DNA of 6,030 nt, taken from contig JALSRO010000487.1 of assembly GCA_026984715.1 (NCBI GenBank), positions 1 through 6,030 on the forward strand, in the 5' to 3' direction. Source of the DNA: Chromatiales bacterium (GTDB lineage: Bacteria > Pseudomonadota > Gammaproteobacteria > Thiohalospirales > Thiohalospiraceae). The position numbers and the translations under genes are program-made. The notes below the pieces were generated by a model. That model ran no database searches. It saw only the letters and a list, made by a program, of their open reading frames with translations, and had not been told where the DNA came from. Each line of letters begins with the position of its first letter. Within the stretch, counting starts at the first letter, position 1. Below, in pieces: positions 1 through 5,685 of the stretch.

Positions 1-812
1 GCCAGTCGGGTGATGGAATCGAGCAGGATCACCACATCCTTTTTGTGCTCCACCAGCCGTTTGGCCTTCTCGATCACCATCTCGGCCACCTGCACATGGC
101 GGGTAGCAGGCTCGTCGAAGGTGCTGGAGACCACTTCACCACGCACCGAGCGCTCCATCTCGGTGACCTCTTCCGGCCGCTCGTCGATGAGCAGCACGAT
201 CAGGTAGCACTCGGGATTCTTGGAGGCGATGGAGTGGGCAAGCTGCTGCAGCATCATGGTCTTTCCCGCCTTGGGCGGCGATACGATCAAGCCACGCTGC
301 CCCTTGCCGATGGGGGAGACCAGATCGATGATGCGGGCGGTTAGATCCTCGGTACTGCCGTTGCCCATCTCCATCACCATTCGCTCTTCGGCATGCAGGG
401 GAGTGAGGTTCTCGAACAGCACTTTGAACTTGGCGTTCTCCGGCGCTTCGAAGTTGATCCTGTCCACCTTCAACAGGGCGAAGTAGCGCTCCCCTTCCTT
501 GGGGGGGCGGATCTTGCCCTCCACCGTGTCGCCAGTACGCAGGTTGAAACGGCGGATCTGGCTGGGCGAGACGTAGATATCGTCGGGGCCAGCGAGATAG
601 GAACTGTCGGCAGAGCGCAGGAAGCCGAATCCATCTTGAAGGATCTCCAGTACGCCCCCTCCGAAGATATCCTCCCCGCTCTTGGCATGGGCCTTCAGTA
701 TGGAGAAGATGATGTCCTGCTTACGGGCCCGGGTATTCCCCTCGATACCCAGGGATTGTGCCAGTTCGACGAGCTCTGAGGCTTTTTGCTTCTTTAGTTC
801 TGTAAGATTCAT
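1..812 (-). CDS. rho: Transcription termination factor Rho (3' end cut by window edge)
   Basis: Hexameric RNA-dependent ATPase and helicase that loads on C-rich nascent RNA and releases RNA polymerase. I translated the minus strand by hand from the ATG at 812; the first 270 codons are present and about 150 residues (Q-loop and R-loop) lie beyond base 1. The product begins MNLTELKK, as E. coli Rho does, and stays collinear with it without gaps. Visible parts are the N-terminal helical Rho_N segment (about 1-45), the cold-shock-like RNA-binding domain with [24 protein letters not shown] and [10 protein letters not shown] (about 50-120), the P-loop PPKAGKT (about 178-184), [12 protein letters not shown] (about 210-221) and the Walker B region [12 protein letters not shown], ending at the window edge. 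There is no clear Shine-Dalgarno sequence before the ATG. The gene lies downstream of trxA, as in E. coli. Identification is essentially certain; only the missing 3' end is unseen. Confidence 0.98.
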   Translation of the reverse strand, partial: MNLTELKKQKASELVELAQSLGIEGNTRARKQDIIFSILKAHAKSGEDIFGGGVLEILQDGFGFLRSADSSYLAGPDDIYVSPSQIRRFNLRTGDTVEGKIRPPKEGERYFALLKVDRINFEAPENAKFKVLFENLTPLHAEERMVMEMGNGSTEDLTARIIDLVSPIGKGQRGLIVSPPKAGKTMMLQQLAHSIASKNPECYLIVLLIDERPEEVTEMERSVRGEVVSSTFDEPATRHVQVAEMVIEKAKRLVEHKKDVVILLDSITRL

Positions 813-912
813 GGTTGTCAATCAGATTGCGTGTATTGGTAAAGTGGAGCGGGATATACAAGAAACAGCAGACTGCAGAGAGTCTTGCAAACTCATTTCA
901 AACGGGAATTGG

Positions 913-928
913 AAAAAGCGCGCTGCGC
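913..928 (-). terminator. Short GC hairpin plus five T in the rho leader (possible attenuator)
   Basis: Read on the minus strand, GCGC (928-925), loop AGC and GCGC (921-918) are followed directly by TTTTT (917-913). A G-U pair can lengthen the stem to five. The layout is that of an intrinsic terminator, but the stem is shorter than usual, so full termination is doubtful. It lies about 100 bases before the rho start. Confidence 0.3.
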
Positions 929-997
929 CACCTGTGTGTTGTTACAGGGAAAATACGGTTAAATTCTTGCTTTGGAGCACAAGGTTAACATCTATGA

Positions 998-1029
998 CAC
1001 CCTGCGTCCAGCCCCGGGGACGCAGGGTG
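998..1029 (-). terminator. Strong GC hairpin downstream of trxA, no U-tract
   Basis: Arms 998-1009 and 1018-1029 are perfect 12-base complements (CACCCTGCGTCC / GGACGCAGGGTG) around an 8-base loop. In the trxA transcript the hairpin forms 17 bases after the stop codon. The bases that follow on the minus strand (TCATAGATGTTAACC) are not T-rich, so it is not a canonical intrinsic terminator. It could be an mRNA 3'-end stabiliser or a pausing or partial termination site that sets trxA above rho. Confidence 0.55.
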
Positions 1030-1046
1030 ACAACCCGAATTCCGAT

Positions 1047-1373
1047 TCAGAGATTGCTGTCGATAAAGGCAGTGAGCTGTGATTTCGACATGGCCCCCAC
1101 CTTGGTCGCTTCCACGTGACCATCCTTGAACAGCATCAGGGTGGGAATACCGCGAATACCAAACTTGGGGGGAGTGGCGGGATTCTCGTCGATGTTCAGC
1201 TTGGCGACCTTCAGCCTGCCGGCATAGTCGGCACTGATCTCGTCCAGAACCGGGGCGATCATCTTGCATGGCCCACACCAGTCAGCCCAGTAGTCCACCA
1301 GCACCGGCTGGTCAGAATTTATCACCTCTTCCTCGAATGTACTGTCCGTTACATAGACGATATTGTCGCTCAA
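1047..1373 (-). CDS. trxA: Thioredoxin 1 (TTG start)
   Basis: Small cytoplasmic dithiol-disulfide oxidoreductase that passes electrons from thioredoxin reductase to targets such as ribonucleotide reductase. The 108-residue product matches E. coli TrxA nearly end to end (109 residues). The active site is W32-C33-G34-P35-C36, the buried aspartate is D27, and the cis-proline loop R74-G-I-P77-T precedes the ATKVGA segment. I chose the TTG at 1373-1371 because GGAGG (1385-1381) sits seven bases upstream and the protein then starts at the family's usual place (SDNIVYVTD). The in-frame ATG at 1397 would add eight residues, overlap the Shine-Dalgarno site and lack one of its own. It is the first gene of the trxA-rho unit and is divergent from rhlB, as in E. 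coli. Confidence 0.97.
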   Translation of the reverse strand: MSDNIVYVTDSTFEEEVINSDQPVLVDYWADWCGPCKMIAPVLDEISADYAGRLKVAKLNIDENPATPPKFGIRGIPTLMLFKDGHVEATKVGAMSKSQLTAFIDSNL

Positions 1374-1380
1374 TTTATTG

Positions 1381-1385
1381 CCTCC
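1381..1385 (-). promoter_or_regulatory. Shine-Dalgarno site that fixes the trxA TTG start
   Basis: GGAGG on the minus strand is seven bases before TTG 1373. It lies inside the eight-residue extension that an ATG 1397 start would encode, so it supports the TTG over the upstream ATG. Confidence 0.75.
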
Positions 1386-1415
1386 AGTTGGGCGCATCCG
1401 GCGAATCTTGCCGAA

Positions 1416-1446
1416 TTCACGCCTTCTCTCACATTCAATATCTAAT
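1416..1446 (+). promoter_or_regulatory. Weak candidate promoter for rhlB
   Basis: TTCACG (1416-1421) and TCTAAT (1441-1446) resemble -35 and -10 boxes, four and five of six matches. The 19-base spacer is longer than optimal. The -10 overlaps the -10 of the opposing trxA candidate by two bases, so the two promoters could compete. Confidence 0.25.
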
Positions 1447-1473
1447 TTCAGCCCAATCCGATGACGATTTCAA
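1445..1473 (-). promoter_or_regulatory. Candidate sigma-70 promoter for trxA
   Basis: On the minus strand, TTGAAA (1473-1468) is followed by exactly 17 bases and then TGAAAT (1450-1445). The -35 matches the consensus at five of six positions and the -10 at four of six. A start near 1438 would give a trxA leader of about 65 bases. This is pattern matching by eye in a region that must contain a promoter; the exact boxes are uncertain. Confidence 0.4.
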
Positions 1474-1480
1474 GCCCAAA

Positions 1481-1485
1481 GAGGG
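1481..1485 (+). promoter_or_regulatory. Shine-Dalgarno-like site for the rhlB TTG start
   Basis: GAGGG lies seven bases before TTG 1493. It is too far (25 bases) to serve ATG 1511, so it favours the TTG start. The match to the anti-Shine-Dalgarno sequence is only partial. Confidence 0.45.
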
Positions 1486-1492
1486 CTAATTT

Positions 1493-2797
1493 TTGATATT
1501 CTCCCCATATATGATCCAAATAAACAGAACAGACACCCCTTTTTCATCCCTGCAACTGCTTCCTCCACTCCTCGAGGGGGTTGCCGATGCCGGCTTCTCT
1601 TTCTGCACGCCGATCCAGGCCGAGACGTTGCCACTGACCCTTGCGGGAGCGGATGTGGCCGGCCAGGCCCAGACCGGCACGGGAAAAACCGCAGCCTTCC
1701 TGCTCACGGTGATGAACCGCCTGCTGCAGAAACGGCCGGAAGGAGCGCGGCCCCCCACTCACCCCCGGGCAGTGATCCTGGCGCCGACGCGGGAGCTCGC
1801 TATCCAGATCCACAAGGATGCCGTGGTACTGGGCAAGCACACCGACCTTCGTCTCGGCCTCGTCTATGGCGGCAGCGGCTATGAGCAGCAGCGCAACCGG
1901 CTGACTGCAGGGGTGGATATCCTGATCGGAACCCCGGGGCGCCTGATCGACTACTTCAAACAGCGGGTGTTCAACCTGAAGTCCATCGAGGTACTGGTAC
2001 TGGATGAGGCGGACCGGATGTTCGACCTGGGCTTCATCAAGGATATCCGTTTTCTGCTGCGCCGCATGCCACCCCCGCGCAAAAGGCAGAGCCTGCTCTT
2101 CTCCGCCACCCTCTCCCTGCGCGTCACCGAGCTCGCCTACGAGCACATGAACAACCCGGCGCTGGTACGCATCGATGCGGAGCAGATCACTGCCACCCGC
2201 GTCAACGAGAGCATCTACTATCCGGCCAATATGGAGAAGATTCCACTGCTGCTGGGGCTGCTGAAGAAACTCGAACCGCAGCGCAGCATCATCTTCGTCA
2301 ACACCAAACACGCCGCAGATCAGGTGTGGGGCTATCTGCAGGGCAACGGGTTTCAGGCCGCTGTCCTGTCGGGGGATGTTCCCCAGAAGAAGCGCATCCG
2401 GCTGCTGGAGCAGTTTCAGCAGGGAGAGCTGTCCATCATGGTGGCGACCGACGTAGCCGCGCGCGGGCTGCATATCGAAGGGGTATCCCATGTATTCAAC
2501 TATGACCTGCCACAGGATGAACAGGACTACGTTCACCGTATCGGACGTACCGCGCGTGCCGGCGCCAGCGGAGAAGCCATCAGCTTTGCCTGCGAAAAGT
2601 ATGCCTTTTCGCTGATGGAGATCGAGACCTATATCGGTCACAAGATACCGACCCGGGAAATCGACTCCTCGCTGCTGGTCACACCCAAACCACCTGCGCG
2701 GATCAAACGGCGGCCGCACCCTTCCGGACGAAAGAGCGGGGACAACGACAGACCACGCCGCAGACGCCCACGGAACAGAAAAGCATCCAACAGGTGA
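1493..2797 (+). CDS. rhlB: ATP-dependent DEAD-box RNA helicase RhlB
   Basis: RNA helicase that in E. coli joins the RNase E degradosome and unwinds structured mRNA. The 434 residues (E. coli 421) carry the full family set: Q-motif with F17 and C38TPIQ, motif I AQTGTGKT (59-66), PTRELA (98-103), TPGR (147-150), DEAD (171-174), SAT (204-206), IIFVNTKH (266-273), [11 protein letters not shown] (318-328) and [10 protein letters not shown] (348-357). Strings such as [50 protein letters not shown] and IETYIGH are typical of RhlB rather than RhlE, SrmB or DeaD, and the position beside trxA-rho agrees. The last 32 residues are arginine- and lysine-rich, a likely RNA-binding tail. The start is ambiguous: TTG 1493 has GAGGG (1481-1485) seven bases upstream, while ATG 1511 has no visible site but would give an N-terminus close in length to E. 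coli's. Confidence 0.95.
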   Translation: MIFSPYMIQINRTDTPFSSLQLLPPLLEGVADAGFSFCTPIQAETLPLTLAGADVAGQAQTGTGKTAAFLLTVMNRLLQKRPEGARPPTHPRAVILAPTRELAIQIHKDAVVLGKHTDLRLGLVYGGSGYEQQRNRLTAGVDILIGTPGRLIDYFKQRVFNLKSIEVLVLDEADRMFDLGFIKDIRFLLRRMPPPRKRQSLLFSATLSLRVTELAYEHMNNPALVRIDAEQITATRVNESIYYPANMEKIPLLLGLLKKLEPQRSIIFVNTKHAADQVWGYLQGNGFQAAVLSGDVPQKKRIRLLEQFQQGELSIMVATDVAARGLHIEGVSHVFNYDLPQDEQDYVHRIGRTARAGASGEAISFACEKYAFSLMEIETYIGHKIPTREIDSSLLVTPKPPARIKRRPHPSGRKSGDNDRPRRRRPRNRKASNR

Positions 2798-2827
2798 CGC
2801 ATCCATTCAAAGGGTGAACACCGTCAC
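2794..2827. repeat. Inverted repeat spanning the rhlB and fliK stop codons
   Basis: GTGACG (2794-2799) and CGTCAC (2822-2827) are perfect 6-base inverted arms that contain the TGA stops of rhlB (plus) and fliK (minus). A smaller GGTG-AA-CACC lies in the loop. No T-run follows on either strand, so it is at best a weak bidirectional terminator. Confidence 0.25.
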
Positions 2828-3855
2828 GCAAATATGTCGACCAGACCTGAGCCACCATATACCGTACCGTGAAGGGTGGAGATCTCTTCCACTCCTTGAT
2901 CTTCCATTCGAGGCTGGGCCAGATGGCCTCCTTGACGCCGACTATCTCCCTCCTGCTGCTGCCCCCTGCCTGGCTGCTGCGAAACATCGGCGCTGGCCAA
3001 CGTCAGTCCGGCATCTCCCAGCATCTCCCGCAATCGGGGTACGGCGGCTTCCAGGGCATCACGGGTCACGGCGTGGTGGGCGGAGAAAGTGATACTGGCC
3101 TGTTCGTTGCGAACCTCGATGCGCACCTCGACAGGACCCAGGTGTTTCGGGTTGAGGCGTAACTCGGCCTGCTGAATGTCACGCTTGACCATCCAGACCA
3201 TCCGCTCCCCCAGTGCGTTCTGCCACTGAGGAGAATTCAGTTGGGGTGACAGCGGCAGTGAGGGAGGGGCGGAGGCTGAGGTTGAACTGCTGCTGGCAGC
3301 TCCAGCCACGACTGCGGGAGAGGTTTGTCCCGGAAGACCGGGCGTCAGATCCGGGCTCTCCTTTTTCCCGACCGCGGCCATCATCAGTTGCGGCAGGCGC
3401 ATGGCCTCTTGCTGCAGCCCCGGCTCACCATCGGCGGCCAACAGCACTTCCTCTGGCTGAAGCAGCCCTGGTTCAACCGGATTGGCGGTTTGAGACATCA
3501 CTGAGGCATTGGGCAACGGGCTGTTCTTTATCATCACGGGCGCAGTACCCGTGGTGGCCGCACCCGCCTCTGCAACGGTATTGGAAGGGAGAGCGATTGC
3601 CGTCGGCGGGATCATGACCGGCAAGATGTTGCCCCCCTCCTCGCCAGGAGGCAACTCTGGAGCAGCCTCCTCACCATCTACCGCTACAGGCGGTTCGCCA
3701 TACTCCCCCATCAACCGGGTTACCAGCATCTCCAGGAAAGCACCCCGCTGCACACCCGCTTCCACACTGGAGAGCGCTTCGGAGGACAGCCCCCCACTCA
3801 CTGCCGGAAGGCTTGTTGCGGGGGGGGTGGCTGGCAATTGCATGGGTGAACTCAT
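2824..3855 (-). CDS. fliK: Flagellar hook-length control protein FliK
   Basis: Molecular ruler exported by the flagellar type III system; it measures the hook and makes FlhB switch from rod/hook to filament substrates. Of 343 residues (Salmonella 405), only the C-terminal part is well conserved: WQNALGERMVWMVKRDIQQAELRLNPKHLGPVEVRIEV (about 211-248) followed by A-ITFSAHHAVTRDALEAAVPRLREMLGDAGLTLASADVS (about 253-292), the Flg_hook domain. The N-terminal two thirds is rich in Pro, Ala, Ser and Gln with little predicted fold, as expected for the ruler region. No cleavable signal peptide is seen. The ATG at 3855 has GAGGAG (3867-3862) six bases upstream. It is the last gene of the minus-strand flagellar run and converges on rhlB with 26 bases between stops. 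Confidence 0.93.
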   Translation of the reverse strand: MSSPMQLPATPPATSLPAVSGGLSSEALSSVEAGVQRGAFLEMLVTRLMGEYGEPPVAVDGEEAAPELPPGEEGGNILPVMIPPTAIALPSNTVAEAGAATTGTAPVMIKNSPLPNASVMSQTANPVEPGLLQPEEVLLAADGEPGLQQEAMRLPQLMMAAVGKKESPDLTPGLPGQTSPAVVAGAASSSSTSASAPPSLPLSPQLNSPQWQNALGERMVWMVKRDIQQAELRLNPKHLGPVEVRIEVRNEQASITFSAHHAVTRDALEAAVPRLREMLGDAGLTLASADVSQQPGRGQQQEGDSRRQGGHLAQPRMEDQGVEEISTLHGTVYGGSGLVDIFA

Positions 3856-3861
3856 GATTCG

Positions 3862-3867
3862 CTCCTC
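3862..3867 (-). promoter_or_regulatory. Shine-Dalgarno site for fliK
   Basis: GAGGAG on the minus strand is six bases before the fliK ATG. It is the clearest ribosome binding site in the window and fixes the start at MSSPMQ. Confidence 0.7.
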
Positions 3868-3900
3868 TTTTTTCGATAACTACCGAGCAAATCATGTGCC

Positions 3901-3937
3901 AACGGGTTACGTCCGATGGTCACCATCGGGTACCGTT
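3901..3937 (-). repeat. Hairpin between the EAL/CZB gene and fliK
   Basis: CCGATGG (3913-3919) and CCATCGG (3923-3929) form a perfect 7-bp stem with a 3-base loop. An outer pair, AACGG (3901-3905) with CCGTT (3933-3937), can extend it across an internal loop. In the operon transcript it begins at the base after the EAL/CZB stop codon and ends about 45 bases before the fliK ATG. No T-run follows, so mRNA processing or protection, or partial attenuation, is more likely than termination. Confidence 0.45.
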
Positions 3938-5143
3938 CTACCTCCCCACCGATTCAACCGCGGCCGGGGCCGGGAGATACCGGTCATTCACATGCAGATA
4001 GTTCTCCAACAACTGCAGCGACTCCAGAACCCGGATGGATTTTTCACTCAATTTCTGTATCAACAGACTCAGCTCTTCCAGTGCGCAGCCTCCCCGGGCC
4101 GCCTGCAACAGCTCGTTGCCGATCCTGTGCAGCTCCCTGTGCGGCTGCTCGAGCTGTGAGTAACCCGGAAGGTCCCTGAAGGTCACTCCTTCGCCGTAGT
4201 ACCAGAGCCCAAGCTTGCAGCGGGTGTGATCCAGCTGCGGACAACCTCTGACGTTTTCCAGGGGTCTGTTCTCTCCCGATCCGTGCAGAAAGAGCGCTGT
4301 ATCAATCAATGTTTTTTTCCATTGAATATGATCCAGCTGGGCCATATACAGCAGACCGATTGGCATCGCGGGAAGATTCACGAACTTTTTTATGAAAGTG
4401 ATGAACTCCTGCAGTGGTAACGGTTTGCTGATCCAGAATCCCTGCCCAATCTTGCAGCCATACTCTTGTAGCACCCGGAATGTCTCCTCGTCCTCGATCC
4501 CTTCGGCAACGACATCCATATTCAACTGATGTGCCATTCGAATACTAGCCTGAAGGATCTCGCGATCCTTATCGGAGGAGGTCATTCCCCAAATGAACTT
4601 CTTGTCAATCTTGAGTATCGAAAATGGCCATTTGCTCAACTCGACCAGACCGGAATGGCCCGTGCCGAAATCATCCATGGCAATGGAGATTCCACAGTTC
4701 GACAGCTCATCGAGATATCTCCTTGCGCTTTTTTCCTCCACTAGAACCGTTTCCGTGACCTCGATCTCTATGCTGCCCGCCTCGATGAGGCGGCCGTTGA
4801 CCGCGTCCACGATCAGCCGGGTCAAATTTTCGTTGTAAAAATCTCTCCCTGAGGCGTTGAAAGAGATTGTCAGGGAGCTGTCGACGGAGTTTATGAAAGC
4901 ATAATCAACGACGATTTTTCCAAACACATATCTGGTGATTTCCGTTATGAAATTGGTCTCTTCGGCCAGGGGAATGAAATCCATTGGCGGAACCAGTTGT
5001 CCGCTGTTCTTTCTCCATCTGACAAGGGCTTCGGCACCGCAAAGTCGGCCGGTGACCATGGAAACTTTTGGCTGATAGTGGAGCTCGAACTCTCTGTTCG
5101 AAAGGGCTGCCTTCAGATCCGATAAAGTGATTCTGTTTTTCAC
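3938..5143 (-). CDS. EAL-domain c-di-GMP phosphodiesterase with C-terminal CZB zinc-binding domain
   Basis: Predicted cytoplasmic enzyme that hydrolyses cyclic di-GMP; no membrane segment is seen. The EAL domain (about 5-252) looks active: E38-A-L-V-R42, N96, E128 and E131 (IEIEVTET), D157-D158-F-G-T-G, K178, E214 in VVAEGIED, and Q234-G-F-W-I-S-K-P. Residues about 268-345 match a CZB (chemoreceptor zinc-binding) domain: H272-xx-W275, H306, C309-K-L-G-L-W-Y-Y-G-E-G, then H335 and H339 spaced by four. The His/Cys/His/His ligand set fits the CZB of DgcZ, where zinc controls a diguanylate cyclase. A short helical tail (about 355-387) follows. There is no GGDEF, PAS or receiver domain. The start is GTG 5143, with TAAGGA (5158-5153) nine bases upstream. 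It is co-directional with fliJ (61-base gap) and fliK (82-base gap). Zinc control of activity is inferred, not seen. Confidence 0.9.
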   Translation of the reverse strand: MKNRITLSDLKAALSNREFELHYQPKVSMVTGRLCGAEALVRWRKNSGQLVPPMDFIPLAEETNFITEITRYVFGKIVVDYAFINSVDSSLTISFNASGRDFYNENLTRLIVDAVNGRLIEAGSIEIEVTETVLVEEKSARRYLDELSNCGISIAMDDFGTGHSGLVELSKWPFSILKIDKKFIWGMTSSDKDREILQASIRMAHQLNMDVVAEGIEDEETFRVLQEYGCKIGQGFWISKPLPLQEFITFIKKFVNLPAMPIGLLYMAQLDHIQWKKTLIDTALFLHGSGENRPLENVRGCPQLDHTRCKLGLWYYGEGVTFRDLPGYSQLEQPHRELHRIGNELLQAARGGCALEELSLLIQKLSEKSIRVLESLQLLENYLHVNDRYLPAPAAVESVGR

Positions 5144-5152
5144 TGTTTTTGT

Positions 5153-5158
5153 TCCTTA
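5153..5158 (-). promoter_or_regulatory. Shine-Dalgarno site for the EAL/CZB gene (GTG start)
   Basis: TAAGGA on the minus strand is nine bases before GTG 5143, supporting this GTG as the start. The protein then begins directly with a helix typical of the EAL fold (LSDLKAALSNREFELHYQPKV), with no missing N-terminus. Confidence 0.55.
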
Positions 5159-5204
5159 TCTCTATGAAGGAGAGGGTTATCTGCTTTTCCGAAGGCTGGC
5201 CGCC

Positions 5205-5648
5205 TCAACGTCCGGAGCCGCGCTGGGCACGTTCGTCACTCTCTTTCTGTTCGCAGCGCAGTTCCCCTTGCAGCTCCTCCGCCTGGCAGCTCGAAATGAC
5301 CGAGTCCACCATCTTTACCCGGTTCCTTGTCTGGAACCAGTTGTCCCGAGCGATCGCCACATCCTGTTCTGCCACCAGAACAACCTTTTGTTGCTGCTCT
5401 ATCGCTTCGGAAAGTTTGCTGACGAAACTCTGATAGTGCCGCAACTGGGTGGCCTTTATGCCGTTGCGGGCGGCATCCTGCAACTGGCAGATATACTCGT
5501 TGCGGTAGGACTCCAGCTCCTGTAGCTGTTGCTGCTGTTGCTGCAGGCGCTGAAGGATCTCTCCCAGCTTGCGGGCCGCCCGCTGCTGCTTCTCTTCTGC
5601 CAGCCTCGCTACCGGCTTCAGCCGGCCACTGCGTTTCTGTTGTGCCAT
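5205..5648 (-). CDS. fliJ: Flagellar export protein FliJ
   Basis: Small soluble coiled-coil protein that sits in the FliI ATPase ring like the gamma subunit of F1, links it to FlhA and escorts chaperone-substrate complexes. The product has 147 residues, the same length as E. coli FliJ. It is almost wholly charged and glutamine-rich helix: LKPVARLAEEKQQRAARKLGEIL (about 10-32), a run of six glutamines (36-41), LESYRNEYICQLQDAARNGIKATQLRHYQSFVSKLSEAIEQQQ (about 45-87) and a second helix with NWFQTRNRVKMVDSVI (about 103-118). There is no signal peptide. FliJ is poorly conserved, so the call rests on helix pattern, length and location directly after fliI. The ATG at 5648 has GGAG about eleven bases upstream, a loose fit; 37 bases separate it from the fliI stop. 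Confidence 0.9.
   Translation of the reverse strand: MAQQKRSGRLKPVARLAEEKQQRAARKLGEILQRLQQQQQQLQELESYRNEYICQLQDAARNGIKATQLRHYQSFVSKLSEAIEQQQKVVLVAEQDVAIARDNWFQTRNRVKMVDSVISSCQAEELQGELRCEQKESDERAQRGSGR
5526..5543 (-). repeat. CAG/CAA glutamine-codon tract within fliJ
   Basis: Six consecutive glutamine codons (residues 36-41 of FliJ), mixed CAG and CAA, within a longer Leu/Gln stretch. The mixed codons make slippage less likely than a pure repeat would. Confidence 0.7.
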
Positions 5649-5685
5649 TGATTCAGCTGCTCCAAAGAAAAAGAGTCGGGGTGGA

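Larger units (their letters stand above)
813..1046 (-). promoter_or_regulatory. rho leader region between trxA and rho
   Basis: This is a 234-base spacer read on the minus strand, with no recognised gene. It contains a 12-bp GC hairpin just after trxA (998-1029), a short GC hairpin followed by five T (913-928), and a possible 24-codon ORF from ATG 896-894 to TGA 824-822 that ends nine bases before the rho ATG. In E. coli the trxA-rho spacer carries the rhoL leader and mediates Rho-dependent attenuation of rho. The same regulatory role is inferred here from position and size; no sequence similarity to rhoL is visible. I found no convincing sigma-70 promoter in it. Confidence 0.5.

Noticed and set aside
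45..779. Plus-strand open frames across rho
   Set aside because: The minus strand encodes a full-length collinear Rho sequence here; the plus frames are shadows.
956..991. A 10-codon leader ORF (MLTLCSKARI) right after the trxA hairpin
   Set aside because: Its only Shine-Dalgarno-like bases lie within the hairpin arm, it is very short, and it does not resemble rhoL.
682..1119. A 145-codon plus-strand frame crossing the rho start, the leader and the trxA end
   Set aside because: It overlaps two certain minus-strand genes, has no ribosome binding site I can see and shows no domain. It stays open mainly by chance.
985..1278. A 97-codon minus-strand frame overlapping trxA
   Set aside because: It is out of frame with thioredoxin, whose CGPC motif and full length leave no doubt about the true frame.
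1544..2806. A 420-codon open frame on the minus strand opposite rhlB
   Set aside because: It is the antisense shadow of a complete, motif-rich RhlB gene. The translation has no recognisable domain and its length follows from the GC-rich codon use of rhlB.
2814..3617. Several plus-strand open frames across fliK
   Set aside because: They overlap the fliK coding region, whose Flg_hook domain and ribosome binding site are clear. Their translations are Arg/Pro/Ser-rich with no family pattern.
5127..5525. Plus-strand frame with hydrophobic stretches (FLFAAQFPLQLL) opposite fliJ
   Set aside because: Apparent hydrophobic runs are the antisense of the charged, Gln-rich FliJ codons. fliJ is supported by length and location.
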